Shown one piece after another: positions 40,514-49,712 of a stretch of DNA of 64,000 nt. The stretch is from positions 62,001 through 126,000 of the forward strand of contig NZ_SNWQ01000009.1 of the NCBI RefSeq assembly GCF_004361855.1, given 5' to 3'. Position numbers and translations under genes: made by a program. Below the pieces are notes generated by a model. That model worked only from the letters and a program-made list of their open reading frames with translations. It had not been told where the DNA came from and searched no databases. Positions within the stretch are counted from its first letter, which is position 1; every line of letters begins with the position of its first letter. The DNA comes from Kribbella caucasensis (lineage in GTDB: Bacteria > Actinomycetota > Actinomycetes > Propionibacteriales > Kribbellaceae).

Positions 40514-41560
40514 TTAGGTGACCGTCACCTGTCTCGTGACGGTGTTGGCCTTGCCCCAGCCGTCGGTCGCGGTCAGCGTGACCGTGTAGGTGCCGGCTGC
40601 TGGGAACACGTGGGTGTTGGCCTGCGTGGTGCTGGTTGGTGTGCCGTCCCCGAAGTCCCACAGGTAGGTGAAGGTGTCACCGATGTTCGGGTCCGTGGCC
40701 GAGCCCGAGATGTTGCAGGAGAGCCCGGTGCAGGTCGGCGCGTTGATCACCGGGTTGGGTGCGACGTTGCCGGCCGGCTCGACGATCGTCACCGTTTGCG
40801 TCGCCGTTCCTGTGACGCCCCACTGATCCCTGACCGTGAGAACGACGCTGTACGTGTTGGCGCTGGTGTACGTCCTGGTCACTAGCCCGCCGGTGCCCGT
40901 TGTCCCGTTCCCGAAGGTCCAGGAGTAGGTCAACGACGCCGTGTTCTCGTCCGTGGAGCCACGGCCATCGAAGGTGCAGACGTTCTCGTTGCAGGAGATG
41001 GTGAAGTTCGCGACCGGTGGCTGGTTGTCCGCCGGGATCGAGACCGTCACCACTCTCGTCGTGCTGTTCGCCTTACCCCATCCGTCGGTCACCGTCAGCG
41101 TGACCGTGTAGGTGCCGGCGGCCGGGAACGTGTGGGCGTTCGCCGAGGCGGTGCTGGTAGGCGTGCCGTCGCCGAAGTTCCACAGATAGGTGAACGTGTC
41201 ACCGGTGTTCGGGTCCGCGGAGCCCACACCCGAGATGTTGCAGGACAGCCCGGAGCAGGCCGGCGGGTTGATCACCGGGTTGGGTGCGACGTTGCCGGCG
41301 GGTTCCACGATCGTCACGGGCGCCGTGGTCGTCGCGGTGGCACCCCACTCGTCCAACACCGTGAGCGTGACGGTGTAGGTGTTGGCGGCGGTGTACGTGA
41401 CGGTCCGAACCGGTCCGGTAGCCGTCGTGGTGTTGCCGAAGTTCCACGAGTAGCTCAGCGTCTGCGCGTTCTCGTCCGTGGAACCGCGGCCGTCGAAGGT
41501 GCAGACGTTCGCCTGGCACGAGACCGTGAAGCTCGGCACCGGTGGGTTGTTGCCCGGCGG
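40514..41560 (-). repeat. Tandem duplication of a two-PKD unit
   Basis: The C-terminal 350 residues of the giant protein are two copies of a unit of about 175 residues (roughly 525 bp), each made of a VCTFDGRGSTDEN-type PKD and a GLSCNISG-type PKD. The DNA copies remain clearly alignable, so the duplication is fairly recent or kept alike by recombination. Confidence 0.75.
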
Positions 41561-44500
41561 GACCGACACGGTCACGTGACGCTCCGACGGCACCGGAGTG
41601 ATCTGGTCATGCTGGTCGACTGCTCGAACGCGCACGGTGTACGAACCCGACGGGATCACCGGTGACGTGTAGGAGAAGTTGGACCCCGGCGTTCCCGGGC
41701 TGGTGAGGAATGCTGCCCGCCAGCTCGGGTTGGTGCTGGTGAACGCTCCGGTCGAGCTCATGTAGCGGCCCAGGGAGTCGACGATGCCGATCTCGACCCG
41801 CTGCATCGCCTGGTCGTCCTCGGCCCGGCCGGTGACGGCGATCTTGCCTTCCGAGAAGGCGGTTCCCTCGGTCGGGGTGAGCAGGGTCTCGTTGAGGACC
41901 GGCGGCTGGTCGCCCGGCCAGATCGGGTAGCGCGCCGTCGCCCCGGTGCTCGACGGGTCCTGTTGTCCGGAGGCGTCGAACGCGTAGGCCGTCACGGTCC
42001 AGTCGCCCTGGGTCGGCAGGTCGACCGGCAGTGTCCAGTTCGTGCTCGTCGCATTCGGCGATGCCAGGTTGGCCGGCAGGGTGGCGAAGTTGGATGCCGT
42101 AGTGCCGTTCGGCTGCAGGTACCGGGCGGTGATGCTGTCCCGGAGCGAAAGGCTCACCTCGGTGACACCCTGGTCGTCGCGAGCCGTGCCGGCGAGGTCG
42201 AGGTGCAGTGTCTGCAGCCCGGTGATCGTGCCGGTCGGGCTGATCGTCGTGTCCGGTGGTGCGTCGCCGGGGACCTGAGCGTTGATCGTGAGCCTGCCCT
42301 GGTTCGCCGACGACGTCGACAGCCCCAGCTGGTCCGTGGCGCGCAAGGAGAACGTGTACGTGCCGGGCCTGAGGTTGAACGGCGTCGTGTACGACCAGTT
42401 GTAGCTCGCCTGGTCCAGGTTCAGCGGCGTGAGGCGGTACCAGCCCGCGATGACGTCCGTGCTCCAGGTCCCGTCGGACGCCAGGTTCTCGCGCGTTGTC
42501 GTGTTGCGCAGCTGGATCTCGACGCTTTCCAGGGACACGTCGTCGTTGGCCGAGCCCGCGAAGGTCATTGGGCTGCCCGGCGCCACGATCAGCGGCTGGG
42601 CCGCGGTCGGGGGCACCATCGCGACCGGATCGCTGATCGACACCGACGGCGCGACACCGGACTCACTCACGATCCACGTCCGGTCGCTCGTGTCCAGGTC
42701 GGAGTTGCCGTTCGTGTCGGTGGCTCTCGCTTGTGCCATCCAGGTTCCTTCGTAGGGCACCGTCACCTCGTACTGCCAGGTGGTGTTGAGGGCACCGACG
42801 ACGTCCGGTGTGACACGGAACGAGTTGTAGATCGGGGAGACCGATCCGTCGTTCTGCAGGTATTCGAGGTTCCTGTTGACGTCGCGGATCGCCAGGCTGA
42901 GCGAGGAGACGCCCACGTCATCGGTGGCGTTACCGGTGATGGTGAACGTACGCGTGGTCACCGGGTTGATGGTCGGGCCGGTGACCGACGTGTCCGGTGG
43001 CTGGTCGCTGATACCCCAGACCTCGAACTTCTTCGTCGCCTTGCTCGGGTCCGCGGCGTTGTTGTTCGCGATCGTGCGGGCGAACACCTTCATGGCCCGG
43101 TTCGCCGGGAACGTCAGCGGAATCGACCAGTTCGTCGAGGTAGCGCCGGGCGTGGCCAGCGTGGCGTTGAACGTGTTGCTGGTCGTCGTCCCCCAGGTGG
43201 TCAGGTCGTCGTTGAGGTACCGCCGGCTGTTGTAGTCCATGATCTCCAGCTCGACCCGCTGGACGCCGTTCGCCGCCGAGGCCGTACCGGTGATCGTGAT
43301 CTGTTCGTTGATCGGCTTGATCCGGCCCTCGATGGGATCCGTGATCGTAGTCTCGACGCCGTTCCCGGCCGGGAGGGAGTTGAAGTCGAAGAACGCGATG
43401 CGGCCTACGTTGTACTCGCCCTTCGTATTGCCGTCGCCACCGACGAACAGGCCTCGAGGTGTCAGCGCCATCGCCTTGTCGCCCTCGAACGAGTTGGAGC
43501 CCGGGTTCCACTCGAGCGCCGTACCGTCGACGGGGTTCAGGGCGGCGAGGTGCTCGCGTTTGACGACGGCGTCGCCGAGCCCGTAGCCGGACAGGCCCTG
43601 ACCGGTGCCGTAGCCGACGTCGTCCAGACCGGGCCACGGTTGCGGTGAGGTCGGGGACTCGGCCCAGCCCATGTGGCCGCCCACGTAGATCGCCTGCTCG
43701 GAGATCGCGATCGAGTAGACGCTGTCGAAGTGACGCGAGATCCACAGCGGCTGCATGTTGTCGCCACCGTCGAACCGGTAGGCGACCACGGTGTCGTTGA
43801 TCGGCGGGCGGTCACCGCCGGAGCCACTGGTCACCGCGAAGTACGAGTCGTCCGGTGCGATGTCGCCGCCGTAGATGCGCTGGATGCCACCGACGAACGG
43901 CAGGTTGTCCTCCCACAGGCGGGTGCGCCACGGCAGCAACTTCTGGGTCCGCGCGTTGATCAGCGCGATGCCATAGCGGTTCTGGCCGTTGACCTGGCGG
44001 CCGGTGTGCACCACCAGCAGCGTGCCCTCATCGTGCGTCAGCTTGAGCTTCTGCACGGTGAGTTCGCCATTACTGCCGATACCGCCGGTGATGTTGTTGA
44101 CGAAGTCGGTGCGCACCGCGCCGGTGTTGCCGTCGAGCGCGGCGAGCGCATTGCGCGGGGTGCCGTTGATCGTGGCGAACCGGCCACCCACGTACACCGT
44201 CGTGTTGGTCGCCTGGATCTCCGTCGCCTTCTGGTCGGCGCTCGCCGTGAAGGTGGTGATCGGGGCGCCGGTGGCCGGGGTCAGGCGGGCGATGCCGCGC
44301 TTGGTGACCCCGTTGATGGCGTTGAAGTTGCCGGCCACGTAGAGCTTCGTGCCGTCGGGCGAGGCCTCGACGGACTCGGGGCCGCCGTTGCCGCCGAACA
44401 CCGGGCGGAAGTTCGGGTCGACCAGGCCGGTGGCGAGGTCGTACGCCGCGAGGCCTGCCTGCGCGTAGCTCGTGTTGTTGGTCCCGGTGTTGTTCCGGAT

Positions 44501-46567
44501 CGAGGTGAATCCGCCGGCGATGTAGACCCGGTTGCCGACGACCTCGATGTCCCAGATCTCGCCGTCGTTGATCACCGGCAGGTTCGTCCGCGGGATGTCA
44601 GGCACCAATCGGGTGTGGCCCGGGCCGGGCAGCGTCGGGGTCGTGGTGGCTGTACGGGTCGTCTGGACGGTGTGGGTGCCGTCGTTGACCGTCAGGGTCA
44701 CCGTGCGGGTGCCCGGGGTGGCGTAGGTGTGCGCCGGGCTGTCGCCGGTGCCCGTCTGGCCGTCGCCGAAGTTCCAGCTGTACGTCAGCGGGTCGCCGTC
44801 TGGGTCGAAGCTGCCGTTCGCGTCGAATTCGCAGGTCATCGTGGCGCAGCCGGTGGTGAAGGCCGGGATCGGCGCCTCGTTGGTGGCGCTGGCGTCGGTG
44901 CCGGGGTCGAGGACCACGGAGAACATCACCGACCGCGAAGCAGCCGAGCTGGTCGTGGCTGTGCGGGCCGCGGCGGTGCCGATGGCAACAGCTGTGTTGG
45001 AGTCGGCGAGGACGGCGCTGACCTTGCCCGTGCCGGTGCTGGCCGCGGTGGTCCGGGAGGTGACGTTGCCGGGCAGGGTCCAGCTCTGGACGACCGAGGA
45101 CTTCTCGTTCCAGACGTTCACCAGCCAGGAGTTGCCCTTCGCGACCGGAGCGGTCGGGGTGGCGTGGCTGGAGGCGGATGTGTCGACGCCGCGGACGGCC
45201 GAGGCCGACACCACGCCTACGCCCGTACTCCGGTACGCCGCGACACTGATGACGGACTTCGACAACTCACTGCCGCTGACAGTCACGTCGGTGCCCGCAT
45301 CGCCGGCGACCGCGGCCTTGGTCCAGGCGCGGCCACGAATACCGTTGCCGTCGCGGGTCTGGATCAAGGTCCAGCCCGGCAGCGTGTCTGTGAGCGTGCC
45401 GGTGGTCGAGTTGGTCGACAGGAACAGCAGCAGCCGGTCCTGCGGAAGGACGTTGGACGGGATGCGGACGGAGTGCGCCGACCGGTTCCCCGCAGTACTG
45501 GCTGCTCCGACGTAGGAGACCTCACCCTGGCTGACTGTGCCGACCGGGCTGACCTGGTGGGTCTCGGTGTCGGTCAGCTCGCCGTCGCTGACCGTCAGCG
45601 TGACCGTACGGGTGCCGTCGCTGGCGTAGGTGTGGTTGGGGTTGACGCCGGTACCGGTCTGGCCGTCGCCGAAGTTCCAGTTGTAGGTGAGGGTGTCGCC
45701 GTCCGCGTCGGTCGAACCGGACGCGTCGAAGCCGCAGACAAGACCGTTGCAGCTGGAGACGAACGCTGCCACGGGAGCCTGGTTCACAGGATCCGCGACC
45801 TCACCAGGACTCAGGGCCACGGAGAACAACACGGACCGGGAGGTGGTCGCGCTGGTGGTGGCGGTCTGGCCGGCCGCAGTACCGGTCGGAACGGCGCCGG
45901 CGGAGTCGGCCAGGATGGAGCTGACCTTGCCGGTACCGGTCGCGGCCGCCGTCGTACGCGAGGTCGAACCGGCCGGCAACGTCCAGGTGAGAGCGGTCGA
46001 GGACTTCTCGGACCAGATGTTCACCCGCCACGAGTTGGTGTCGGCGATCGGCACGGTCGGCGTGGTGTGGCTGGTGCTGCCCACGTCGCTGCCGCCCACC
46101 GCTGACGCGGAGATCGTCGCGTTGCCCGTACTGCGGTAGGCCGCGACTCCGACGACGGACTTGAGCGTGTCGCTCGTGGTCACGGTGACGTTGGCGTTCA
46201 CGTCTGCGGCGGTGGCCGTCTTGGTCCACAATCGCCCTCGGACGCCGTTGCCGTCCCGCGACCTGATCAGTGTCCAGCCTGCCAGTGAGTCGGAGATCGT
46301 GCCCGTCGTCGCGTTGATCGTGATGTACAGCAGCAACGCGTCGCCCGCCTGCGCGGTCGCCGGGACCCGGACGGTGTGAGCGGTCCGGGCGCCGCCGTTG
46401 CTGGTACCACCGACGAACGAGATCTCGCCCGGGGCCGCGGACGCGGACGGTGCCAGCGCCGCCGTGAGGCCGAGAGCGGGAATCAGGGCGACCAGTGCGG
46501 CGACCAGCACGTGCAGCACGCGCCGGCGGTCACGGACAGGTCGATCGAAGAGCTGGGACACAGTCAC
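40514..46567 (-). CDS. Giant secreted PKD/Ig-repeat protein with central propeller
   Basis: A 2017-residue secreted protein. Residues 1-45 are a signal peptide (RRRVLHVLVAALVALIPALG, ending SASAA). Two related blocks of about 200 residues follow (GEISFVGGTSNGG and GEVSYVGAASTAG), each ending in a PKD domain with the YTYNWNFG/YSWNFGDG type core. Residues about 655-1090 look like a beta-propeller (VVGNRVYIAGGFTSI, GTKLYVAGNFNAI, TTVYVGGRFATI). Ig-like domains with DDVGV/DDQGV starts follow to about 1640, then four PKD domains. There is no LPXTG or C-terminal helix, so it is released or bound non-covalently. No catalytic domain is visible; an adhesive or glycan-binding role is inferred. Start is GTG 46567. 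Confidence 0.88.
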   Translation of the reverse strand: MTVSQLFDRPVRDRRRVLHVLVAALVALIPALGLTAALAPSASAAPGEISFVGGTSNGGARTAHTVRVPATAQAGDALLLYITINATTGTISDSLAGWTLIRSRDGNGVRGRLWTKTATAADVNANVTVTTSDTLKSVVGVAAYRSTGNATISASAVGGSDVGSTSHTTPTVPIADTNSWRVNIWSEKSSTALTWTLPAGSTSRTTAAATGTGKVSSILADSAGAVPTGTAAGQTATTSATTSRSVLFSVALSPGEVADPVNQAPVAAFVSSCNGLVCGFDASGSTDADGDTLTYNWNFGDGQTGTGVNPNHTYASDGTRTVTLTVSDGELTDTETHQVSPVGTVSQGEVSYVGAASTAGNRSAHSVRIPSNVLPQDRLLLFLSTNSTTGTLTDTLPGWTLIQTRDGNGIRGRAWTKAAVAGDAGTDVTVSGSELSKSVISVAAYRSTGVGVVSASAVRGVDTSASSHATPTAPVAKGNSWLVNVWNEKSSVVQSWTLPGNVTSRTTAASTGTGKVSAVLADSNTAVAIGTAAARTATTSSAASRSVMFSVVLDPGTDASATNEAPIPAFTTGCATMTCEFDANGSFDPDGDPLTYSWNFGDGQTGTGDSPAHTYATPGTRTVTLTVNDGTHTVQTTRTATTTPTLPGPGHTRLVPDIPRTNLPVINDGEIWDIEVVGNRVYIAGGFTSIRNNTGTNNTSYAQAGLAAYDLATGLVDPNFRPVFGGNGGPESVEASPDGTKLYVAGNFNAINGVTKRGIARLTPATGAPITTFTASADQKATEIQATNTTVYVGGRFATINGTPRNALAALDGNTGAVRTDFVNNITGGIGSNGELTVQKLKLTHDEGTLLVVHTGRQVNGQNRYGIALINARTQKLLPWRTRLWEDNLPFVGGIQRIYGGDIAPDDSYFAVTSGSGGDRPPINDTVVAYRFDGGDNMQPLWISRHFDSVYSIAISEQAIYVGGHMGWAESPTSPQPWPGLDDVGYGTGQGLSGYGLGDAVVKREHLAALNPVDGTALEWNPGSNSFEGDKAMALTPRGLFVGGDGNTKGEYNVGRIAFFDFNSLPAGNGVETTITDPIEGRIKPINEQITITGTASAANGVQRVELEIMDYNSRRYLNDDLTTWGTTTSNTFNATLATPGATSTNWSIPLTFPANRAMKVFARTIANNNAADPSKATKKFEVWGISDQPPDTSVTGPTINPVTTRTFTITGNATDDVGVSSLSLAIRDVNRNLEYLQNDGSVSPIYNSFRVTPDVVGALNTTWQYEVTVPYEGTWMAQARATDTNGNSDLDTSDRTWIVSESGVAPSVSISDPVAMVPPTAAQPLIVAPGSPMTFAGSANDDVSLESVEIQLRNTTTRENLASDGTWSTDVIAGWYRLTPLNLDQASYNWSYTTPFNLRPGTYTFSLRATDQLGLSTSSANQGRLTINAQVPGDAPPDTTISPTGTITGLQTLHLDLAGTARDDQGVTEVSLSLRDSITARYLQPNGTTASNFATLPANLASPNATSTNWTLPVDLPTQGDWTVTAYAFDASGQQDPSSTGATARYPIWPGDQPPVLNETLLTPTEGTAFSEGKIAVTGRAEDDQAMQRVEIGIVDSLGRYMSSTGAFTSTNPSWRAAFLTSPGTPGSNFSYTSPVIPSGSYTVRVRAVDQHDQITPVPSERHVTVSVPPGNNPPVPSFTVSCQANVCTFDGRGSTDENAQTLSYSWNFGNTTTATGPVRTVTYTAANTYTVTLTVLDEWGATATTTAPVTIVEPAGNVAPNPVINPPACSGLSCNISGVGSADPNTGDTFTYLWNFGDGTPTSTASANAHTFPAAGTYTVTLTVTDGWGKANSTTRVVTVSIPADNQPPVANFTISCNENVCTFDGRGSTDENTASLTYSWTFGNGTTGTGGLVTRTYTSANTYSVVLTVRDQWGVTGTATQTVTIVEPAGNVAPNPVINAPTCTGLSCNISGSATDPNIGDTFTYLWDFGDGTPTSTTQANTHVFPAAGTYTVTLTATDGWGKANTVTRQVTVT

Positions 46568-46929
46568 TCACCAACCAGATTCGTAAATTCAGGACTCGAC
46601 CGAGCGAGGCGCCGGCCGGCGGCGAAGTCCATGGAGGTGAGATGTGGGTACAGCCAGGTGGGGCAGGTGACTCGCACCTGCCCCGGATCGTGCATGACCG
46701 TGACAACGACGTCGTCGAACGGCAATGCCCGTCACCCCCCAGTGACCAAGAATCCCCACAAAGACCCGCCCCCCGGATCCTCAGGGCGACTTTCGCATTC
46801 CGCCACGCTCTGTGCAAGAGTTCGGGCTCAGATTGGTGAAATGACTACCCACTGTAGTGCGACGGCTCCGGTTGTTCAGGCAGCTGACGCCTGTTGTTCA
46901 AGGTCGGCAATCGCGTCGGCCGGTGCCGG
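46568..46929. other. Intergenic region upstream of the PKD-protein gene, no gene seen
   Basis: I find no supported ORF in these 362 bases. The part nearest the PKD gene holds its leader, including a strong hairpin at 46660-46684. The rest should contain its promoter and the 3' end of the YdcF transcript. Confidence 0.5.
46660..46684. other. Perfect 10-bp hairpin in the PKD-gene leader
   Basis: GGGGCAGGTG and CACCTGCCCC enclose the loop ACTCG. It is 93 bases before the GTG start of the PKD gene. It could be a transcript-stabilising stem, an attenuator, a terminator of the YdcF transcript or a protein site. Confidence 0.45.
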
Positions 46930-47649
46930 TCAGCCGCCGGCCGGGCGGACCAGTTCTTGGTTCCGTGCGGCGACGTTGCGATAGGCAACGAGTACGTCGG
47001 CTGGGATGCCCACGTGATCGATGAAGTCACGTCCGCGTGGACCGTAGCCGTCGGCATCATCCCGCAATCGCCGGATCTCGCCGAGCACCAACGACGTGAA
47101 CCGCCCGGTCGACCAGATCGCATCCGGCCCGTCGCCCACCTCGGCGCCGACGCGCGGAAGGACCGGGGCGAAGCTGATCAGCTCAAGGTGTCGCCGATCC
47201 CGGCAAGCTCGCTCGAAGGAGGCATGGGTCCGCCGCTGCATGGTCGGATCCTGCACCAGCACAACGGTCTTCTCATCGGTGATCAGCCGGCTTGCGAACT
47301 CCGCGTTCTCTCCGCAGTTGGTCGACTGGTCCTCGATCGTGATCGCGTCCCGATCCACCTGATCCCGCAAGAGGTCGGCGAAGATGTGCGACTCGGGTCG
47401 CGCGTTGGTTGCCACGTCGAGCTTTCTCCGCTCGATCGCCTCGACCAGGTACCGCGTCGAGTGCCCGATCCCACCGCTGATCAGGATCCGCCTGGCGACG
47501 CCGCTCTGGTACGCCGCTGCCACCACCTCGACGGACTCGATGACGGCACTCCCCATCAACACGATCAGATCGACCGGCTCCGTCAGCCCGGCAACATCAC
47601 GCCGGGCAAGAAAGTCGGACATCACCCGCAGTTCGCCGGCCAGCGTCAT
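46930..47649 (-). CDS. YdcF-family (DUF218) protein
   Basis: A 239-residue protein of the SanA/YdcF DUF218 fold. Typical strings: VDLIVLMGSAVIESVEVVAAAY, the ISGGIGHSTRYLV glycine loop, and TNCGENAEFASRLI, equivalent to the conserved T.ENA motif. E. coli YdcF binds S-adenosylmethionine; membrane members affect envelope polymers. No signal or helix is seen, so this is the cytoplasmic type. It is divergent from the gene at 47748. Confidence 0.8.
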   Translation of the reverse strand: MTLAGELRVMSDFLARRDVAGLTEPVDLIVLMGSAVIESVEVVAAAYQSGVARRILISGGIGHSTRYLVEAIERRKLDVATNARPESHIFADLLRDQVDRDAITIEDQSTNCGENAEFASRLITDEKTVVLVQDPTMQRRTHASFERACRDRRHLELISFAPVLPRVGAEVGDGPDAIWSTGRFTSLVLGEIRRLRDDADGYGPRGRDFIDHVGIPADVLVAYRNVAARNQELVRPAGG

Positions 47650-47747
47650 ACCTCATTGTCTCTGCCTTGACCGGGTGGGGCGGGAGCACGGCGGGCCGAA
47701 AGGGCAAATGCTGGTCAGTGGGTGGATGGGTCTGGTCTGATGGGTGG

Positions 47748-49712
47748 GTGGCTCTGGGGCTGAGGGAGGGGACGCCGGGTGCCGCGGTGGTGCGTGCGGA
47801 CTCGGTCGACGAGGCGATCCGGCTGGTTCGGGATGGGCTGCGGGATGCGGGGGTAGACCTGAAGCCGCCTTCGAAGCGGCGGGCGTCGGCTGTGATGCTG
47901 GCCGGGCTGTCGGGGCCGGCGGCGGTCGAGCCGCGGGTGGTCGATGAACTCGTCGACCTGCTCTGCGAGCGGGGATGGACGTCGGTTGCCGTCGCCGGTG
48001 CGTGCACGCTGCTGGATCGGGATGCGGGTGTGGGCGATGTCGATGCGCTTGCGGCGGCTGCGGGACTGACCGGTACTACGGCTGCGGGCAACGAGTACGC
48101 GCTGGTGGATCTCCACAGCGAGCTGGTTCCTGCGCCGGTGCCGGCGAGCAGCGTTCTTGCCGACCGGGACGTGAGCAAGGTGTGGGTGGATGCCGCCTTG
48201 CGGATCGTGCTCGCGCGGAGTGCGTCCGACCTTGCCGATGGGTACGCGGGTTGTCTCGAACTGCTGGCGGAGGTCGTCGTCGCGGGCCCTGAGATCAGCC
48301 GGGCCGACCTCGCGGTGGAGGTTCATCGCCGGCTTCCGGCCGCGGTCGCGGTGATCGACGCGACGGTCTCGAGCCATGGCATCTCTGGGCGGTCCCGGTT
48401 CGAACCGCTGGAGACCTGCGCACTCGTCGTCGCCGATGACGCGCTGCTCGCCGATGTCGTGATCGCGCGACTGCACGGCCAGGATCCGGCCGTGTCCCGC
48501 CCGGTCCAGGCGGCGCTGCGGGAGATCGGCCTGCCGGAGGGCCGGAGCATCGTCGGGGACCTGACTCCGTTCACCGGTTGGCTCACCGCGCCGCCGTTGA
48601 CCCGTGAAGCGGTCCGTGCCGCCGGTCCGGTTGCCGAACGAGTGGCCGCTGCGGCGCTGCGTCGCGACGACGAAGGCGATCCGGTCCTTGCCGCACTCCG
48701 GCAGGGGGTCGAGGCAGTCGAGGAGCGTGGTGGCGAGGCGATGCTGGCGGCGGGATTCGCTGCGCTGGGGTACGGCGCGTCGTCCGGTCGCGCGTTGCTT
48801 GACGCCTGGTCGACGGTGTTCGACAAGGGGCGCGTCGGCCGGATCGACGTACCACTTGGCTTCGACCCGGCCGGGTACGACGAAGCGGAGTACGAGGCGA
48901 TCCCCGCCTACCTGGCCGCCTTCGAACAGTTGCTTGCGGGGCATCCACGCGACGACGGACTGCACTGGACGTATCTCGACGGCTCCGTCGTCTTCGAGAT
49001 CTCGCGGCTGCTGGAGGCGCCGTACGAGGAGTTCGTCGAGCGGGTCGACATCAGCCGGGGGATCAGCCTGATGGCCGACTACCTCGGCGGTCGCGTGGTG
49101 CCGATCAAGCAGGACGAATTGGGCAGACCGATCCTGCAGGCCGAGCGCAACCTGTATCTCCCGCAGCCGAACTACCTCGCCTCGTGGGGCGGCTTGCCGA
49201 TCGACGTTTGCAAGATCGAGCTGGTCGAGTACGGCGACGACATGCAGCGACTGTCCTGGCGGACCGTGGCCAGCCCCAACGACTCGGCGACGTACGACGA
49301 CGGTGCGCTCACGTTCGCGGCGGCGCCCGGCGAACGGACCCGGGTGACCGTGATGGGCCGGCAACTGTTCACACTTCCGGCGTTCTGGAAAGCGGTCGAT
49401 CTCGATCGGTTCCCGGAGCTCAAGGCGCCGCTGGTCGAGGATGCGTACCGGCGATTCTTCACTGCGACGTTCGACAATCTCGAGGCCTGCTTCGAGGGAC
49501 GGGATCACCGCATCGGCCGGGATCCGGAGCACTCGCCGCTGCCGACCGAGAGCGCGTCGCTGCTGCTCGAGGTAGCCAAGGAGTGGCTGGCGGAGGAGCC
49601 GGTCGGTGATCGGCTGCGCGGCTCGGGGCGGCCGCAGCCTGTGCTGGTCGATGCACATGGTTTCAGGCACTTCAGTGGCTCCTCCTCCGACTCGGCGAGG
49701 CGACGGTCATGA
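47748..49712 (+). CDS. Two-domain protein: DUF362-like N-terminus and SRPBCC-like C-terminus
   Basis: A protein of about 654 residues with a weak start; GTG 47748 is my choice, and starts back to 47667 are possible. The N-terminal 250 residues (VVDELVDLLCERGWTSVAVA, DRDVSKVWVDAALRIVL, ATDLADGYAG-like SASDLADGYAGCLELLA) loosely resemble DUF362. The C-terminal 200 (WGGLPIDVCKIELVEYGDDM, RLSWRTVASPNDSATYDDG, GERTRVTVMGRQLFTLPAFW) have the strand pattern of a START/SRPBCC lipid-binding fold. Both calls are by eye and uncertain. The stop overlaps the epimerase ATG by ATGA, so the two are co-translated. Confidence 0.6.
   Translation: MALGLREGTPGAAVVRADSVDEAIRLVRDGLRDAGVDLKPPSKRRASAVMLAGLSGPAAVEPRVVDELVDLLCERGWTSVAVAGACTLLDRDAGVGDVDALAAAAGLTGTTAAGNEYALVDLHSELVPAPVPASSVLADRDVSKVWVDAALRIVLARSASDLADGYAGCLELLAEVVVAGPEISRADLAVEVHRRLPAAVAVIDATVSSHGISGRSRFEPLETCALVVADDALLADVVIARLHGQDPAVSRPVQAALREIGLPEGRSIVGDLTPFTGWLTAPPLTREAVRAAGPVAERVAAAALRRDDEGDPVLAALRQGVEAVEERGGEAMLAAGFAALGYGASSGRALLDAWSTVFDKGRVGRIDVPLGFDPAGYDEAEYEAIPAYLAAFEQLLAGHPRDDGLHWTYLDGSVVFEISRLLEAPYEEFVERVDISRGISLMADYLGGRVVPIKQDELGRPILQAERNLYLPQPNYLASWGGLPIDVCKIELVEYGDDMQRLSWRTVASPNDSATYDDGALTFAAAPGERTRVTVMGRQLFTLPAFWKAVDLDRFPELKAPLVEDAYRRFFTATFDNLEACFEGRDHRIGRDPEHSPLPTESASLLLEVAKEWLAEEPVGDRLRGSGRPQPVLVDAHGFRHFSGSSSDSARRRS

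Noticed and set aside
43673..46105. An 810-codon open frame antisense to the giant PKD gene, and similar long antisense frames at 41963-43648
   Set aside because: It is a by-product of high third-position GC in the PKD gene. The translation is Arg/Val/Gly-rich without domain patterns, while the other strand has clear PKD repeats and a signal peptide.
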